Source: Linnemannia elongata (taxonomy: Eukaryota; Mortierellomycota; Mortierellomycetes; Mortierellales; Mortierellaceae). Taken from it: a stretch of DNA of 64,000 nucleotides. This document shows positions 45,538-57,596 of the stretch, piece by piece; position 1 is the first letter of the stretch, and each line of letters opens with the position of its first letter. Below the pieces are notes generated by a model. That model saw only the letters and a program-made list of their open reading frames with translations, had not been told where the DNA came from and did no database searches. A program made the position numbers and the translations under genes. The stretch is taken from positions 1 to 64,000 of the forward strand of contig JAXBDG010000019.1 in NCBI GenBank assembly GCA_036320915.1, written 5' to 3'.

Positions 45538-47032
45538 CTGTTCTGTCCGTCTCAAAGAAAGAAATTAGAGATGAAAATGGGGTTTGAGAGATTGCGCAGT
45601 GGGCGCATTTCTATCACTTGTAGTTTATCGCAAATAAAGTGGGTGTACAGACCTCCTAAGCCAGGGCCGCCTTCCTTTTTCTTCCCTTCTTCCCTTGACC
45701 ATGCGGTCAAATGTTTGCTTTTTTAAAGTTGGCATTCTGAGGTCATGCCACACTCACCATTTAACGAACACACACACAAGAACGAAGGACCCAACCAATT
45801 TTTGCTGTCTATTACTGTTCCCCATGTCCTCGCTCTTCCTTGTCTCTCTTCGCTTTACCCACTTTGCCCTAGCCTCAAGTCTACCACGCATAACAGCAAC
45901 CGTCTCCCTCCCCAACAAGGCGTTAGTTGATTTCGCTTTTCGGCGTCATGGTTCTATCATGGTCGATATCCTTTCATTAGTCCCTCCGACAGCTTCTATT
46001 TGTTGGCTGTTGTCTTGAATAGGGGTGAGCCAGATTGCACAGGTCTTTTGTAATGTGATTTGATCGCCATAAAGATCAAGAGATTTCAGGAACCAGGTTG
46101 GCAAGACGCCACCAGATATCAGGCACCCAATGGAAAACAGGAGAGCTTGTTCTCTTCTCCGTGGCTAGTTGTTTGCCCAATATGACAATGAACAGCATTA
46201 ATTCACGGCAAAACCATAGTCCCTCACCCTCACCCACCGTCTCTCACCTTTTTTTTTCACCTTTCTTGGAGTCTATCGATGTATGAATGAAAGTAAAATG
46301 AATGCTCAACACAAACAAACAAAAGGCCATTTGCCCAAAAAGCAGCTCCGCAGGCTGATGCAGATGAATGGACCGGACGGACTAATCGACAATGATATCA
46401 GACCCTTGGAGCCCACTCGGATGTGTTTGTTTGTCGATGTAAATGGCAATAAGAGAGAAAGAGAGGCACGCAAGCAATACGGGCTTGTTGGTCTTGCAAA
46501 AAAAAAAAAAAAAAAAAAAAAGCCTTGGCCGTTCCTGGCGTTTCCTGGACTTCCAGTCCCTTCTCCCAGAATGTCCAGTTTGTTCGTTACCCTTACCCTT
46601 GGTATTAAATGAGTGAATGAATGCATTGGACCTTTGGGTCGACTTTGCCCTTTGCCCGTTCATATATATATTACACCACCCCCTTTCGATGGCCGTTCTT
46701 CTGTTCTTTTTTACTTTTGTCTCCATTCCCTTAATTGTCTATTATCACCAACACCATCCTCTTCCTCCTCGCCCTCACTATCGTTTCTCCTTCCTTCCGT
46801 CCTTTCTTCCTTGCTTGTCTTCTTCACTCACAATACCCCACCTTCTTACTCATTTCTCACCTTGAACAATTCTCTTCATTGCTCATTGTCACTCCATTCC
46901 GACCCTCTCCTCCTCGTTTGCATTCCTCCTTCTTCCCCTTGACCGTCGCCGTCCTGACTGTCTCACTTTTCTTCTCCACAGAACAAAAACCTCCGACATA
47001 CAAAGCAGTCGTCCCTCCCTCTAAATACCATA
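45242..47032. other. 1.8-kb intergenic region with compound microsatellite
   Basis: Contains (CAGA)n at about 45450-45480 directly joined to (GA)n at 45481-45533, and an A24 run at about 46498-46521. A pyrimidine-rich stretch, 46690-46980, leads to the F-box gene start. No gene is supported. Confidence 0.55.
45450..45533. repeat. Compound microsatellite (CAGA)n(GA)n
   Basis: About eight CAGA units passing directly into about 26 GA units, in non-coding DNA 200 bp past the BET4 stop. Confidence 0.92.
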
Positions 47033-50000
47033 ATGTCTACCAATTCATCGCCACCACCAACACCAACAACGCCCTCCTTCTCCTACCCCTCGTACACCAT
47101 GCAGCAACGAACCCGCTCGACGTTACCTGCAGAATGCCTAGTCATGATCTTCAACTACCTGGATCAGGACCGGTCGACCCTCCACGCCCTCCTCAGAGTC
47201 AACCACCAATTCTTCCAATTGACCATCCCCATCCTCTATCGATCGCCTTTCCGTCTGTTGGAATCGAGGGCGGAGGCGTGGTCATGGTCAGAGCGGACCC
47301 AGCGACAGGTCCACCTCCTCCAGTTGTTTATGCACGTCGTCCAGATCAAACAAATCGACCGACACGAGGCCACCACTGCTGCTGCTGCTGCTGCCGCGAT
47401 AAAGGCAAGCACAAGGACAGGGACACAGAGAAAGTGGCGCCATCCACAATCGCACGATCCTCACTCAGACTATGTCACCGCCAATCCCATGACCATTGCC
47501 GTTACTACTTCAGCCTTGTCTTCTCCAACAGGCAGCAGCAGCAGCAGCAACGGTATTGCGATGGATAGAGGGCAGTCTGGCGACGATGCAAAGCAACAGC
47601 AGCAACTACAGGAGCAACGACAACAGCCTCCCCAGATTGACCGGCGCCAAAGGAAGATCTTGCGGTTCAAATCGGGAACACAACCATGGTGGACCAGGAG
47701 GCGTCCTTACTTCTCTGCTTCTTCCTCTTCCTCAACCACCACCACCGTCACCGCCACTGCCTCTTCTTCCCTCTCTTCCTCCTCCTCCTCTTCCTCCTCC
47801 TTTTCATTTTCGTCCAATTGGACTTTTTCTTCTCCTTCATCTTCTTATTCCTCCTCCTCATCAGCCTTCTCCGCGTTCTTTGGTTCAAAAAAGGAAAGCA
47901 ATGTTCCTCTTGTCCCTGGGAACATTCAGGAGGCAGCGGCGTGCTTGCAACAGGACGAACCAATCCCCTTATCGATCACAGCTGACAACCAGCGACACCT
48001 CTTGCATTATCAGCCTACTTTGACAACAACGCCCACTGTAGCTATAACAGACGATAACAACAAGGACAAATACAACAATCCTGTTCATCATACTACCTAC
48101 CTTAATTACCCGATCGCGCGCAGCAAGGATATTATTACCAACAATAACAACAACGACAGTGTCATCGATTGCGGCCAGCATCGCTCACATCGTTGGAGTG
48201 AGCCTCCTCAGCAGACCGACCTCTGCCTCCGGTACTACTTCGATCCGGATGACTCTCCCTCTCCCTCTCCCTCTCAACAACACAACAACAACAACAACAA
48301 CGACAACAATAACAAACACATCAGGTTTGGGGACCGCAGTGGCCATTCATCTGGGAACCCATTTACGGACACGGACCACCACGATCATCACCGCCAACTT
48401 TATTCCGACACATACATAGACTCTGACGATGATAGTCTAGAGGGAAACGACAGTTATGACGACGATGACAATGACGATGAGTATGGGACCAACAGGACAC
48501 TAGTCGATACCACGACCACTTTCTCGCCCTGGTGCGGTTCTTCTTTGGAGCCGGACCTTGGACCCTTCAACGCCCAACCTGACAAGACGACCTCCAGCAA
48601 CTGGACCAGAGCATTGCAACAAAGGTTGAGGTGCATGACAGGATTGGGAGTAAAGGAAGCAACATCCCAAGAACAACAGCGCAGTGCCTCTTCTACATCC
48701 GAGGGCGTGATGGCGGACTACCTACAGCATTATGTTGATCAGAGTCATCCGGGACTCGTCAGAATCCTGCCCTTTGTCTTTCCCACCCTCCCTGCTGAAG
48801 CCTTTGACCAACTTTCCTACTCGAGGGCTATGATACCAACAGCAACACCACTACCAGGACACAGGGGGTCGGTCTCTCCTTCAACAAGCCACTCTGTCCT
48901 CAACATATTCAATACTCTACAACCGTCGCATGGATCCAATCTTGAGAGGGCACAGTCTATCCGGGTGGGTGTCGAGCGAGATTTACTCCACCACTCTCCT
49001 AATAGGATCAACACCATTGCCGTCTCTGTCTCACGGCTTCCTGCGATCATGTCTCTGCCCCAACGCCAGTCCACTCCTTCATCTCCTTCTCCACGGCGAG
49101 GAACTTCAATGCAGTCGGCAACAACAGCAACGGGAGGGCTTCATTCGACTGCTGTCTCTTCTCTCACCTCCCTCTTCTCCTTCCTCTCCTCATCACCCTT
49201 CTCGACCTCTCCACTTTCCAACATGCCCACCGCAACATCATCCTCCTCCTCGCTATCTTCACTACAATCAACACAATCATCGTGCTCTACAACCTCGTCG
49301 TCATCGTCGGTATCTTCAACACACACAGACTCATGGACGGGCACGAACCGGTTCAGCCGACTTCGACACCTTACACGGATCGAGTTCCACGATATCCATC
49401 ACAAGTTCGACGAGGAGGCCGTGGTCGACTTTTTGACCTCTCACAGTCGGACATACGACACTATCCGCGAGGTCAAGATTGGTGGACCCAACGATATTGG
49501 CAAGTCGACCGCCCCACGGGTCGTCAGGATCCTGTCCTGTCTGAGAAAGGTCAAGGTGCTGGATATGACAGAGTGGAGGGAAGCCATCAAGTACCTTGAC
49601 ATGATCCCCACGCAGCACTTGGAGACGCTCTTGCTAGGCAACGTCAGGATGACCAACAACCCGACTGAGATATCGGAGATGGAACAACAACAGCAACAAC
49701 AGCAGCAGCAGCATCAACAACATAGTTATGCGGTGGACGATGAACAACAACACAAGGAGGATCCACAGATCTTGGCGTTGCAGCAGTGTCGACGACTTCG
49801 AGAGCTACGGATGCCTGTCTTGGTCGACGGTCTCTTTGAGTGGGCAGTCCAGGAACGTCAGATAAGACTCGGTTCCTTCTCGCGGCCTTCTCTGTCTTGG
49901 TCTTCGTCCTCTGAGCTGCCCTATTGGGTTGACGGTCCATCACCAGTGCAGCTCGAGAACGTCCATTTGTCCGGGTCAAGCACCGGCCCGTTGATCTCGA

Positions 50001-50971
50001 CACTGCTGCATGTGGTCGATGCCTTCCGAGACTCGCTTAAGGTCCTCCAGAGCACCTCCTGGATCGACTCGACTGAGACGGGGTCGTGCAGCCAGAGTCT
50101 AGCCTGGACGTGGTGTTTACCAAACCTGCAGGTACTTGACCTACAAGGGGAGATTGCCTATCGATTCAAGATACAGTCCTTGGAGTCGTGTCCACAGCTC
50201 CGCGTCTTGCGATTGACGTTGCCTCAGTGTTTCCTGCCTTCGTCGTCTTATTCTTCGTCGTCGTCTACGGCTGGTGGTGCTCCTGTTGGCTTGACGGCGT
50301 TGACAGCAGAGCTCGAGGTGTCAGCAGGACAACCCTCGTCGTCTAGTGGTCCCTCAAATCGCCTTTGCGCTTGTCATCGTCGAGACCTACACCAACGCCA
50401 GTTAAGACAGCAGCGACACCTTTCGTTGGCTGATGTTCTTGGTGATGACGACGCCGACGACTCCGAATGCACTTGTCATGCGCCCAACATCAGCAATAGC
50501 ACCAACAACAATCCTTCTCCATCCTATATCGGTCAAGATCGTCACCGACACCGTCATGATCTGTTCCCTCGACTGGAGGAGCTGAAACTGGTCGGAGATT
50601 GGGGTCTGACGAACGAGTCGCTCTTGGGGATCGCCAAGAAGATGCCACGCCTTGAGCGGCTGTCGCTGCTGCGGTGTGAGAGTGACAAGTTGACAGCCCT
50701 TGGGCTCATTCGAGCCATGCCAAGTCTCCGAGGCGACGTAGTCAATGGTGACGACTATGCTGGTGGTGGTGGATATAGCAGCTGCCGGGTGCGCTGGATG
50801 GAGATCTGCAAGTCTTGGCAGTGCGAGATCGGGGCTGCAATCGAGTATGATGATGGCTGCTGCGAGGGTGAGAGCGATTGTGATAGGAGGAGGAATGGCG
50901 AGATGTACATGGCTTTTGTGGCTGCAGTCAAGGGAGGAATTTGTCCTCTTCATATCGAATACCAGTACTAG
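47033..50971 (+). CDS. Large F-box protein
   Basis: Single exon, 1312 residues. An F-box lies near residues 31-75 (LPAECLVMIFNYLDQDRSTL followed by LRVNHQFFQLTIPILYRSPF), the segment that binds Skp1 in an SCF ubiquitin ligase. The remainder mixes long low-complexity runs (Ser, Gln, Asn, Thr; about 115-480 and 650-750) with structured stretches. In the C-terminal half (about 765 to the end) leucine-rich segments recur, such as VKVLDMTEWREAIKYL, LETLLLGNVRMTN, LQVLDLQGEIAYRF and LEELKLVGDWGLTNESLL, typical of LRR-type substrate-binding domains. The substrate is unknown. The ATG at 47033 follows a pyrimidine-rich leader and is the first in this frame. Such expanded F-box/LRR proteins are numerous in early-diverging fungi. 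Confidence 0.85.
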   Translation: MSTNSSPPPTPTTPSFSYPSYTMQQRTRSTLPAECLVMIFNYLDQDRSTLHALLRVNHQFFQLTIPILYRSPFRLLESRAEAWSWSERTQRQVHLLQLFMHVVQIKQIDRHEATTAAAAAAAIKASTRTGTQRKWRHPQSHDPHSDYVTANPMTIAVTTSALSSPTGSSSSSNGIAMDRGQSGDDAKQQQQLQEQRQQPPQIDRRQRKILRFKSGTQPWWTRRRPYFSASSSSSTTTTVTATASSSLSSSSSSSSSFSFSSNWTFSSPSSSYSSSSSAFSAFFGSKKESNVPLVPGNIQEAAACLQQDEPIPLSITADNQRHLLHYQPTLTTTPTVAITDDNNKDKYNNPVHHTTYLNYPIARSKDIITNNNNNDSVIDCGQHRSHRWSEPPQQTDLCLRYYFDPDDSPSPSPSQQHNNNNNNDNNNKHIRFGDRSGHSSGNPFTDTDHHDHHRQLYSDTYIDSDDDSLEGNDSYDDDDNDDEYGTNRTLVDTTTTFSPWCGSSLEPDLGPFNAQPDKTTSSNWTRALQQRLRCMTGLGVKEATSQEQQRSASSTSEGVMADYLQHYVDQSHPGLVRILPFVFPTLPAEAFDQLSYSRAMIPTATPLPGHRGSVSPSTSHSVLNIFNTLQPSHGSNLERAQSIRVGVERDLLHHSPNRINTIAVSVSRLPAIMSLPQRQSTPSSPSPRRGTSMQSATTATGGLHSTAVSSLTSLFSFLSSSPFSTSPLSNMPTATSSSSSLSSLQSTQSSCSTTSSSSSVSSTHTDSWTGTNRFSRLRHLTRIEFHDIHHKFDEEAVVDFLTSHSRTYDTIREVKIGGPNDIGKSTAPRVVRILSCLRKVKVLDMTEWREAIKYLDMIPTQHLETLLLGNVRMTNNPTEISEMEQQQQQQQQQHQQHSYAVDDEQQHKEDPQILALQQCRRLRELRMPVLVDGLFEWAVQERQIRLGSFSRPSLSWSSSSELPYWVDGPSPVQLENVHLSGSSTGPLISTLLHVVDAFRDSLKVLQSTSWIDSTETGSCSQSLAWTWCLPNLQVLDLQGEIAYRFKIQSLESCPQLRVLRLTLPQCFLPSSSYSSSSSTAGGAPVGLTALTAELEVSAGQPSSSSGPSNRLCACHRRDLHQRQLRQQRHLSLADVLGDDDADDSECTCHAPNISNSTNNNPSPSYIGQDRHRHRHDLFPRLEELKLVGDWGLTNESLLGIAKKMPRLERLSLLRCESDKLTALGLIRAMPSLRGDVVNGDDYAGGGGYSSCRVRWMEICKSWQCEIGAAIEYDDGCCEGESDCDRRRNGEMYMAFVAAVKGGICPLHIEYQY

Positions 50972-53581
50972 GAGGTGTATGAGGAGTATGAAGGCGGGAG
51001 AATAAATTTGCCAAAAATGATCGTTATTGTATGAAACTGAAGTCGCTGTTGTTTGCAACGCCCAACGAAGAAAGGAACAGAGATGATAGTCGACGCCCGA
51101 TTTGCCTGAGATAACGGAATAACAATAATGGTGCTATTTCTGCAAATTGCCTCAGAGGACGAAAGGGAAAGACCACAGCCAGACCGAGGGAATTATTATT
51201 ATTGTTCCTTGCTTGCGTTGAGTAAGGCATATCAAAAGCCCTCCCTCATGATTTTTATTTCCTTGTCTGGACAAGAGGTTTGTTACTCGTAGATGAACCA
51301 AAAAACAACACTGCTTTGTGTACGACGCAGAAGAGTCGATAAACAAGCGAAAACAAAGAAAAAGAAAGGTGGAGAGAGAGTGTGGGTGTGCTGTTTGGCA
51401 TGTGCTGAAGAATGAAAAGTGCAGTACTGGTAAAGAGCAACCAGCAAAGGTGCCCAATTGTTGTTGCTTTTCTACCTTTCTTTTCTGTTCGGGATCGTAT
51501 GTTTGTGTTTTTTTTTGTTTTCGAAAAAGAATTCCGACTCGTGTGAATAATAGCCAAAAGAGAGATATACTTGCTATTCAATCAGTTGGGCGCATTCAAT
51601 TGGCCAATCTAAAGTCAAATAAACTAACCAGAGACACACATCCACTTCAGGCACCATCACAAATGAACATATTTGCTTAACACTCGGACATTGTTCGATT
51701 TTCTTCACTAGAAACAAGAAAGGCATGCTGTAGCAAGCAAATGGATGCTGTTGTTCAAGCAATCTGCCTTTTTTTTTTTTTTTTTTTTTTTTGAAATATC
51801 TTCTTCTTGGCAAGATGATGGCTTTCCTCCCTCAGCCAAACAAAAATGAAATGACAGTGTAAGAGAAAAAATAGGTGGAGTATGGCTGTGGGCCGGAGCG
51901 CCAATTAATCAAGGCTGGGCCTGACAGGTCGTTTTATTGGTCCTCTCTGCTCTGCTCCACAGAGTTTTTTTTTTTTCCCTTTTGTTTTCTTCTTTCTCTT
52001 TTCTGCTGCTCTCATCCTCAGATCTGTTTGGCTGAGAGGCTCTACTTGTCTCTGTTGGCACACACAGGATGTTCTCTTCTTTCCAATTTGCTGTTGTGTG
52101 CTAGTGTGATGATGGATGTGGTGGGTGGTTCACACGCATTTCGTACAAGAAACGAAGGCACCACGCTACCAAAAAAAAAAAAAAAAAAAAAAAAAATCAA
52201 CCCCGGTTAACACATTTCTTCACCCTTTTTTCTTCTTTTTTTGCTCGCTTGGTCCTGGACAAGCAAACAAACAAACAGGTAGAGTGAGGGACAGAGACAG
52301 ACATACATCGTTCGAGCCGCCTCCTCCTCCTTGCCAAAGTGTCAATTCATCCCAGCGAACTTTTTTTTCTTATCCCTGTTACCCCCCACCTTTGTTTCCT
52401 TGCCCTGCAACACCCTTATTTTTCTTTTCTTCAAGCCAGGTAGCTGACCACTCCTTTTCCAGGTACTTGTACATGCTTGAAGTTGTCTTGCCCTGGGATC
52501 CCTTTCTCCTTTTGCAGCTCCTCCTTTCCTTGTGCCCTTGCCCTGTCTTGTCTTGTGAAGTGTTTTTTTTGTTGATGTGGTCATCACGCTACATTGCTGC
52601 ACTCCAGGGAGTATCCCTGCGAGTGGTACTCTTTGACTTGCATATCCCTTGTTCTTTCAGCCCTGCTTCTTCCTCCTGGAAGTGCTCTCTCCATACTTGT
52701 TTCTTTCGCATCGTATACCTTCCCTTTCCGCCTTTCTGCGCGCCCTTCGCAGTCAACAACAGCAATGACAAACGAAGGAAAACTCAGTAGCGTAGCGTGC
52801 GGCTCTCGTCCTTTTTGTTGTTCTCTCTGTGTGTCCTTTACACGCCCTGTCCATTCAATTGAAATGAATAATGAAATATGCCCAGACCCCTGTCCTCTTT
52901 TTTTTCATTTTGCTTTATTAGTTCGCCCCATCCTTGCCTCTCACTCACTCACTCGTCGACCTTTTTTCTTTTCTTTTCCCTTCACCTTCTCTCTTCTTTC
53001 TTTTCTTCTCTTCTTCCTTCTTCTTCTTGCTCTCTCTCTCACTTCTTTCCCTCTTTCCGTCGTTCCCACCTCCCCATCGACTCTCCCTCATCTCATCTCT
53101 TCTTCACCTCTTACGCCCTCTTTCCCCTTCTCATTCGCCATCATCTCCCCCTCTCCTTGCTTTGTCTATTTATTCCCCCACTTTGAAACCACCTTAATCC
53201 TTGATAGGCTATTTTAATTAGACACTCACACTCAGATATCCGACTGCAACCGTTGAACTCCCTTTCTGCCTCTTTTCCTCTCTTCCTCTCACTCTTCCTC
53301 CACCTCTCAACATATATACATTTACCCCTGTGGACATTAATTCGCTCCCCCCCTCAGTCGACTTTTGGACGTTTTTTCCCTTCTCACCCTCCCCTTTTCA
53401 TTTATTCTTTACGACCAGCACACTACCTCCCTCCTTCTCGCTCACTTTACTCTCACAACTTACTCACACTACCCCCCCGGCCAAACAGCCAACCAACCAG
53501 CAAACAAGGACAACACACGACAGGATAGTTATTCATATATCTTCATTTCCCTCACCTTAATATCTTTCCAGTCTAACAACC
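50972..53581. other. 2.6-kb intergenic region, repeat-rich
   Basis: No gene is supported. It contains a T24 run (51769-51792) and an A26 run (52171-52196). A strongly pyrimidine-rich tract of about 700 bp (52870-53560) ends at the start of the next gene. The 100-220-codon frames here come from that tract. Confidence 0.55.
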
Positions 53582-55402
53582 ATGGAACCACACCATTTTC
53601 ATATCGAGCATCTTCATGACGACCCCACCCACTCGCCCTGCGGGTCCTACAGCTCCAGCGAGACCCTCGAGGACGAGCTCGACCAGGACCGCCTCAACCG
53701 CCTGAGTAGCACCAGTACCTCGACCCTCGTCGGCGCAAACGGAACCAGCGGCAATAACTCGCGGTCATCTTCGCCCTTTGACCAAGAAGTCAAAATCAAC
53801 CCTACTTCTCGGTCTTCTTCTCCCTCTTCCTCGGCTTCTCACCAACGGGGACTCTGGTACCGCTTCACACACTCCGAGGCCGGTCGAGTCTTTTCGGCTT
53901 TTTGCTACTTCACTTTTGTTTGTATCAGCATGGCCTTTTGCAACCAACTCTCGGACCATCGCTGGGTCGAGACCGGATACACACAGGTCCTGTTGCGCGA
54001 CCGAGGCTTCGATGTGATTGCCCCGCAATCCGATATCGGACCCGCCAACTTTTTTGTCATGACCTCGGTGGTGTTGACTGTCCTTGGTATTGGCTTCATC
54101 TGCCCTACCTGGACCATGCGAGCTGTAGTACTTCGTCGCTGTCTCTGGGTGATTGGATCCCTCTCGGTCTACAGGGCCTTGACCATCTCTGTCACTACCT
54201 TGCCTTCACCCAAGGAGGAGTGCCGGCCAAGTCTCAAGTATGGTTTCTGGGACATGCTTGTCATTGCTATCCAGATGATCCCCGGAACTGTCGAGGCTTG
54301 CACTGACGATATCTTTTCTGGACACACCGTCTTTATGTAAGTCTTATTTTGATAACAGCTGCGCTCACATATCTATCTATGGCCATCCATGGGATAGGAA
54401 GATGAAGATTCGAGGAGGAAGTGAGGAAGGAGGCAATGTTTCCAACGGTTTGAAAACGAAACGAAATAGGGGAGGGGGAAAGGGGAATGAAGTAGAGGGG
54501 CGAGATTGACTTAATTGAGGTACATTGTTGGGCTTGGTAAAGGAAGGGGTCTATAAGATGAAATATGACAATGAGTGCTTGAGATTGTTTTAGACAAGCC
54601 AGAGACACAGGGGTCATTTTTCCCATGGAAGATGGAAGAGAGGATCAAAAGCAAGGAAGAAAGCTCGGGTATTTACAGTGTTGTAAAAAAGAGAAAGGGA
54701 TAGATGTGTGGGAGATGGATGTTGGCGCCCTTCAAAATGAGAAGCATCGTTCCAGGCGCCAAACCCACAACCCCGATCCATTCATGGTGTGCTTTGATGG
54801 TTATCACAAAGGTGGTTCGCCTTCTTCCATGCGGAGTTGTGTCAGTTGTGGGTTCTCGTTAAAGACTCTAGACCTCTGGGATTCAAGAGCCGACATTCTC
54901 GCCCTCTCTCGTGCTTCTTTCTCCAAGGTGGCCCTGCCTGAGTTCAGTTGCCTCTTTCTCTTAATGTTCACACCTCACTCCTATGCGCTTTCTCAATCCA
55001 ACTGAAGAAATATACGCAATGGCATGACTTTTTTTGCAATAGCCCTTTGCATTCCTGTCAATTGTTAGTTGTTGACGCACTCCACGCAGACACACATGCA
55101 AGACGCAGGGCGCCAAGCAGGGGATGCAAAGAAAAAGAGGAGTATAAGCGACGTGAGATAGAGGTGGTGTTTTTGTTCACCAGAACGTTCTCATTGTTGT
55201 GTATTGTGGCGTGTTGGATAGCTGCGCGCGCGGTTCGTTTTGTTGTTGCTGTACACCACTTCCTGTTTTTCGACAGTTTGTCCCTGTGGACAGGGAGTAG
55301 GTTAAAAGGGATAAGAATACGCTACGACGACGGTTTCTGGACCTTAGTGCGCAACTTTTTTTTCTCTTTCTGTTCATCGTTGTTTCCTTTTGACGTGCAC
55401 CA

Positions 55403-55447
<45 letters not shown>

Positions 55448-57167
55448 AACCTGTTGCTCCTGGCGGGGGGTCTAAGCAACTGAGTGAGTGTGATTCGTTC
55501 AAATGGTGGGCATCGAGAAGAGCGCGTGGGTTGCACAGACTTGACAGACGATAGATGGAAGAGGAGAGAGAAGGGTGGGTATGTATCTATGGACCAGTTG
55601 AATCGAACAGCGTCCTTCTAAAGTGGTTACAAGCCCGCCCTCTTGTCGACATATCTACATCGTGTGGATGTCTGTAGATTTGGAGCAATAACAACAACGA
55701 CAATCGACAACAACGCCCAAGAAGAGAAAAAAGGGCTCACACGACGCATTATTTGCTCTCGCTCTCATTCACACACGTATTTAACTCACTCTCATCCATT
55801 CTATCTCAATTTCCGATCGGCTCAATCTATAGGGTATCTTGCGCCATCCAGTGGCGTCTGTACTGTAAGAACAAGTGGGTCACCTACTTCTCTTACCTCT
55901 ACATCAGCGTCGGCCTTTACTTTGTCGTCGCGACCCGTCTCCACTACACCGTCGATGTCGTCCTCGCCATCTTCCTCACCTATGGCTTCTGGTCCGTCTA
56001 CATCGCCATGATCGACGTTGTCATGGAGCGGGAATACTTTGGTATCCAGTCCCACAACGAGAAATACAGCGCCTTTGACTCGACTTCAACCGACTATGAG
56101 TTCTCATCCTACGACAATGACGATCTTTCCACTCGCCACCAGTCTGATTTCCATATCCGTCGCCGTCGCCTTGAACACCAGATGAACCGGATTCGTGGAC
56201 CTGGTATCGGATATGGACGTGGAGAGTATGACCGTGTCGCCTTTGTCCCCATGCAGCTCAACGTCTGGTTGATCAACATTGTGCGCTGGTGCGATGGACT
56301 GGATCTTCGTATGCGTCAGGATATGCCCGCGGCTTCAAAGAACTCAACCCGATGGGAGGATTTGGTGGTTCGTTACCGGTCTGGACGTTCGACCCCTGCT
56401 TCGGATTCGACTGCTGTGACTCCTTGCTCTTCTGCCAACTGCTGCCATCGCAAGTCTGAGGCTGATCTCTATGACCGACGGAACGAGAATGGAAGCGAGA
56501 TGGTTCAGCTGTACCACCCCAACGACGTCAACGCACCACTCACTGGTGGTTTGGATGATGTTTGCAACTGCGCCGATGATGATTATAACAACAGCGACAA
56601 CGGCCAGCAGCAGCACTTTGGACGCTGGCGTTCGCTCCCCCTGCGCTCTGGCTCGTCTCGTCAGCGCTCATCGAACCACAAGGAGGACAAGTACGGAAGC
56701 AAGGACCACGACAGGTAAAGACAACAACATACGTGATCATAGGCGAACGACTTCCTTTTTTCAGTGTTCACTGCAATCATCGCGGACTTTAATGACTAAC
56801 CTCAAGCCTATTTTTTTCTTTACTCGGAACCAACAGAAAATTGCACATTATCAAGGTCGCTTTGATTGTCTTTGTCAACACAATCTTGCTGGTCAAAATT
56901 GTAGAGGCCTACCAAGGCAGGTCAACTGCGCCTCCACCACCCGCTCATCAGGAAATCAATGCCATCAACAACACCCTCCAACCTGACGCTCCCACAGCCA
57001 CCTACCACCCACCTCAAGCCCAGGATATTGATGCCACTGCCACAACTGCCTCGATGTATAAAGCCATTGCCAACGATGAAGTCAACAGCAGCGATAAGTT
57101 TTATAGCCCACAAGCCATCCGCCGGCGTCCGAACCGCCCTACCGAAGAGCCAGAGGGAGCCATTTAA
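53582..57167 (+). CDS. Sphingomyelin-synthase-like ceramide phosphotransferase (PAP2_C family)
   Basis: Exons 53582-54336, 55833-56714 and 56837-57167; 655 residues. The 1496-bp first intron and the second intron keep frame. The two catalytic motifs of the sphingomyelin synthase family are present: CTDDIFSGHTV with His248, and RLHYTVDVVLA with His289 and Asp293. Spacing (41 and 4 residues) is close to that of animal SMS enzymes. Several hydrophobic helices lie between about residues 110 and 325, consistent with a multi-span Golgi or plasma-membrane enzyme. The N-terminal ~90 residues are Ser-rich and disordered. The C-terminal tail is long, with a final hydrophobic segment (IIKVALIVFVNTILLVKIV) in exon 3. 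The reaction would move a phospho-headgroup onto ceramide; whether the product is sphingomyelin, ceramide phosphoethanolamine or another lipid cannot be told. It is unlike fungal Aur1 in motif wording. Confidence 0.83.
54337..55832 (+). other. Long first intron of the SMS-like gene
   Basis: 1496 bp, some ten times the usual intron length here, separating the codons for the two catalytic histidines. It contains a (CA)n tract at about 55400-55444 and no open frame of note. The donor is AT|GTAAGT and the acceptor CTATAG|G. Confidence 0.75.
55400..55444. repeat. (CA)n microsatellite
   Basis: About 20 CA units with one interruption, inside the long intron of the SMS-like gene. Confidence 0.9.
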
Positions 57168-57596
57168 ACTAGCGCAGGACATACATACAACTCCCCCCCC
57201 CCCTCTCCCCCCTTCCCCACCACACTTTACATTTTCTTCACTTCATTTTGCTCCTGTACATATACCCTCCAGACTTTACTTTCACAACCCAAGCAAAGCA
57301 ACAAAACAAGCAAACTACTTTTCAGCTTCGTCTTTCATCTTTCATTTTGTCCTTTTTTTCCCCCCACAGCTTTTCGCTCCATCTACTTCAATTACTCTTC
57401 AACTTAACGCGGAGCTCCTTCTCCATGTACTTCTAACACCTTCCTCTCCCTCCACATCGCCTAATTAATTAAAATAAACCCCCCATGAACCCAAGACCTA
57501 TGAACCCACCCCTCAATGCATGAGCCTATGGTATTGAATATTTTTTCTTATGGTTTATTAATGATGCAAGTTTTTTGTTTTTGTTTTTGTTTTGCT
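57168..57596. other. Convergent 3' regions
   Basis: 430 bp between converging stop codons. C- and T-rich on plus (57190-57430), then AT-rich near 57530-57590. No gene is seen. Confidence 0.5.

Noticed and set aside
52594..53560. Overlapping 90-220-codon frames upstream of the SMS-like gene
   Set aside because: Same cause: pyrimidine-rich tract with few stop codons in any plus frame.
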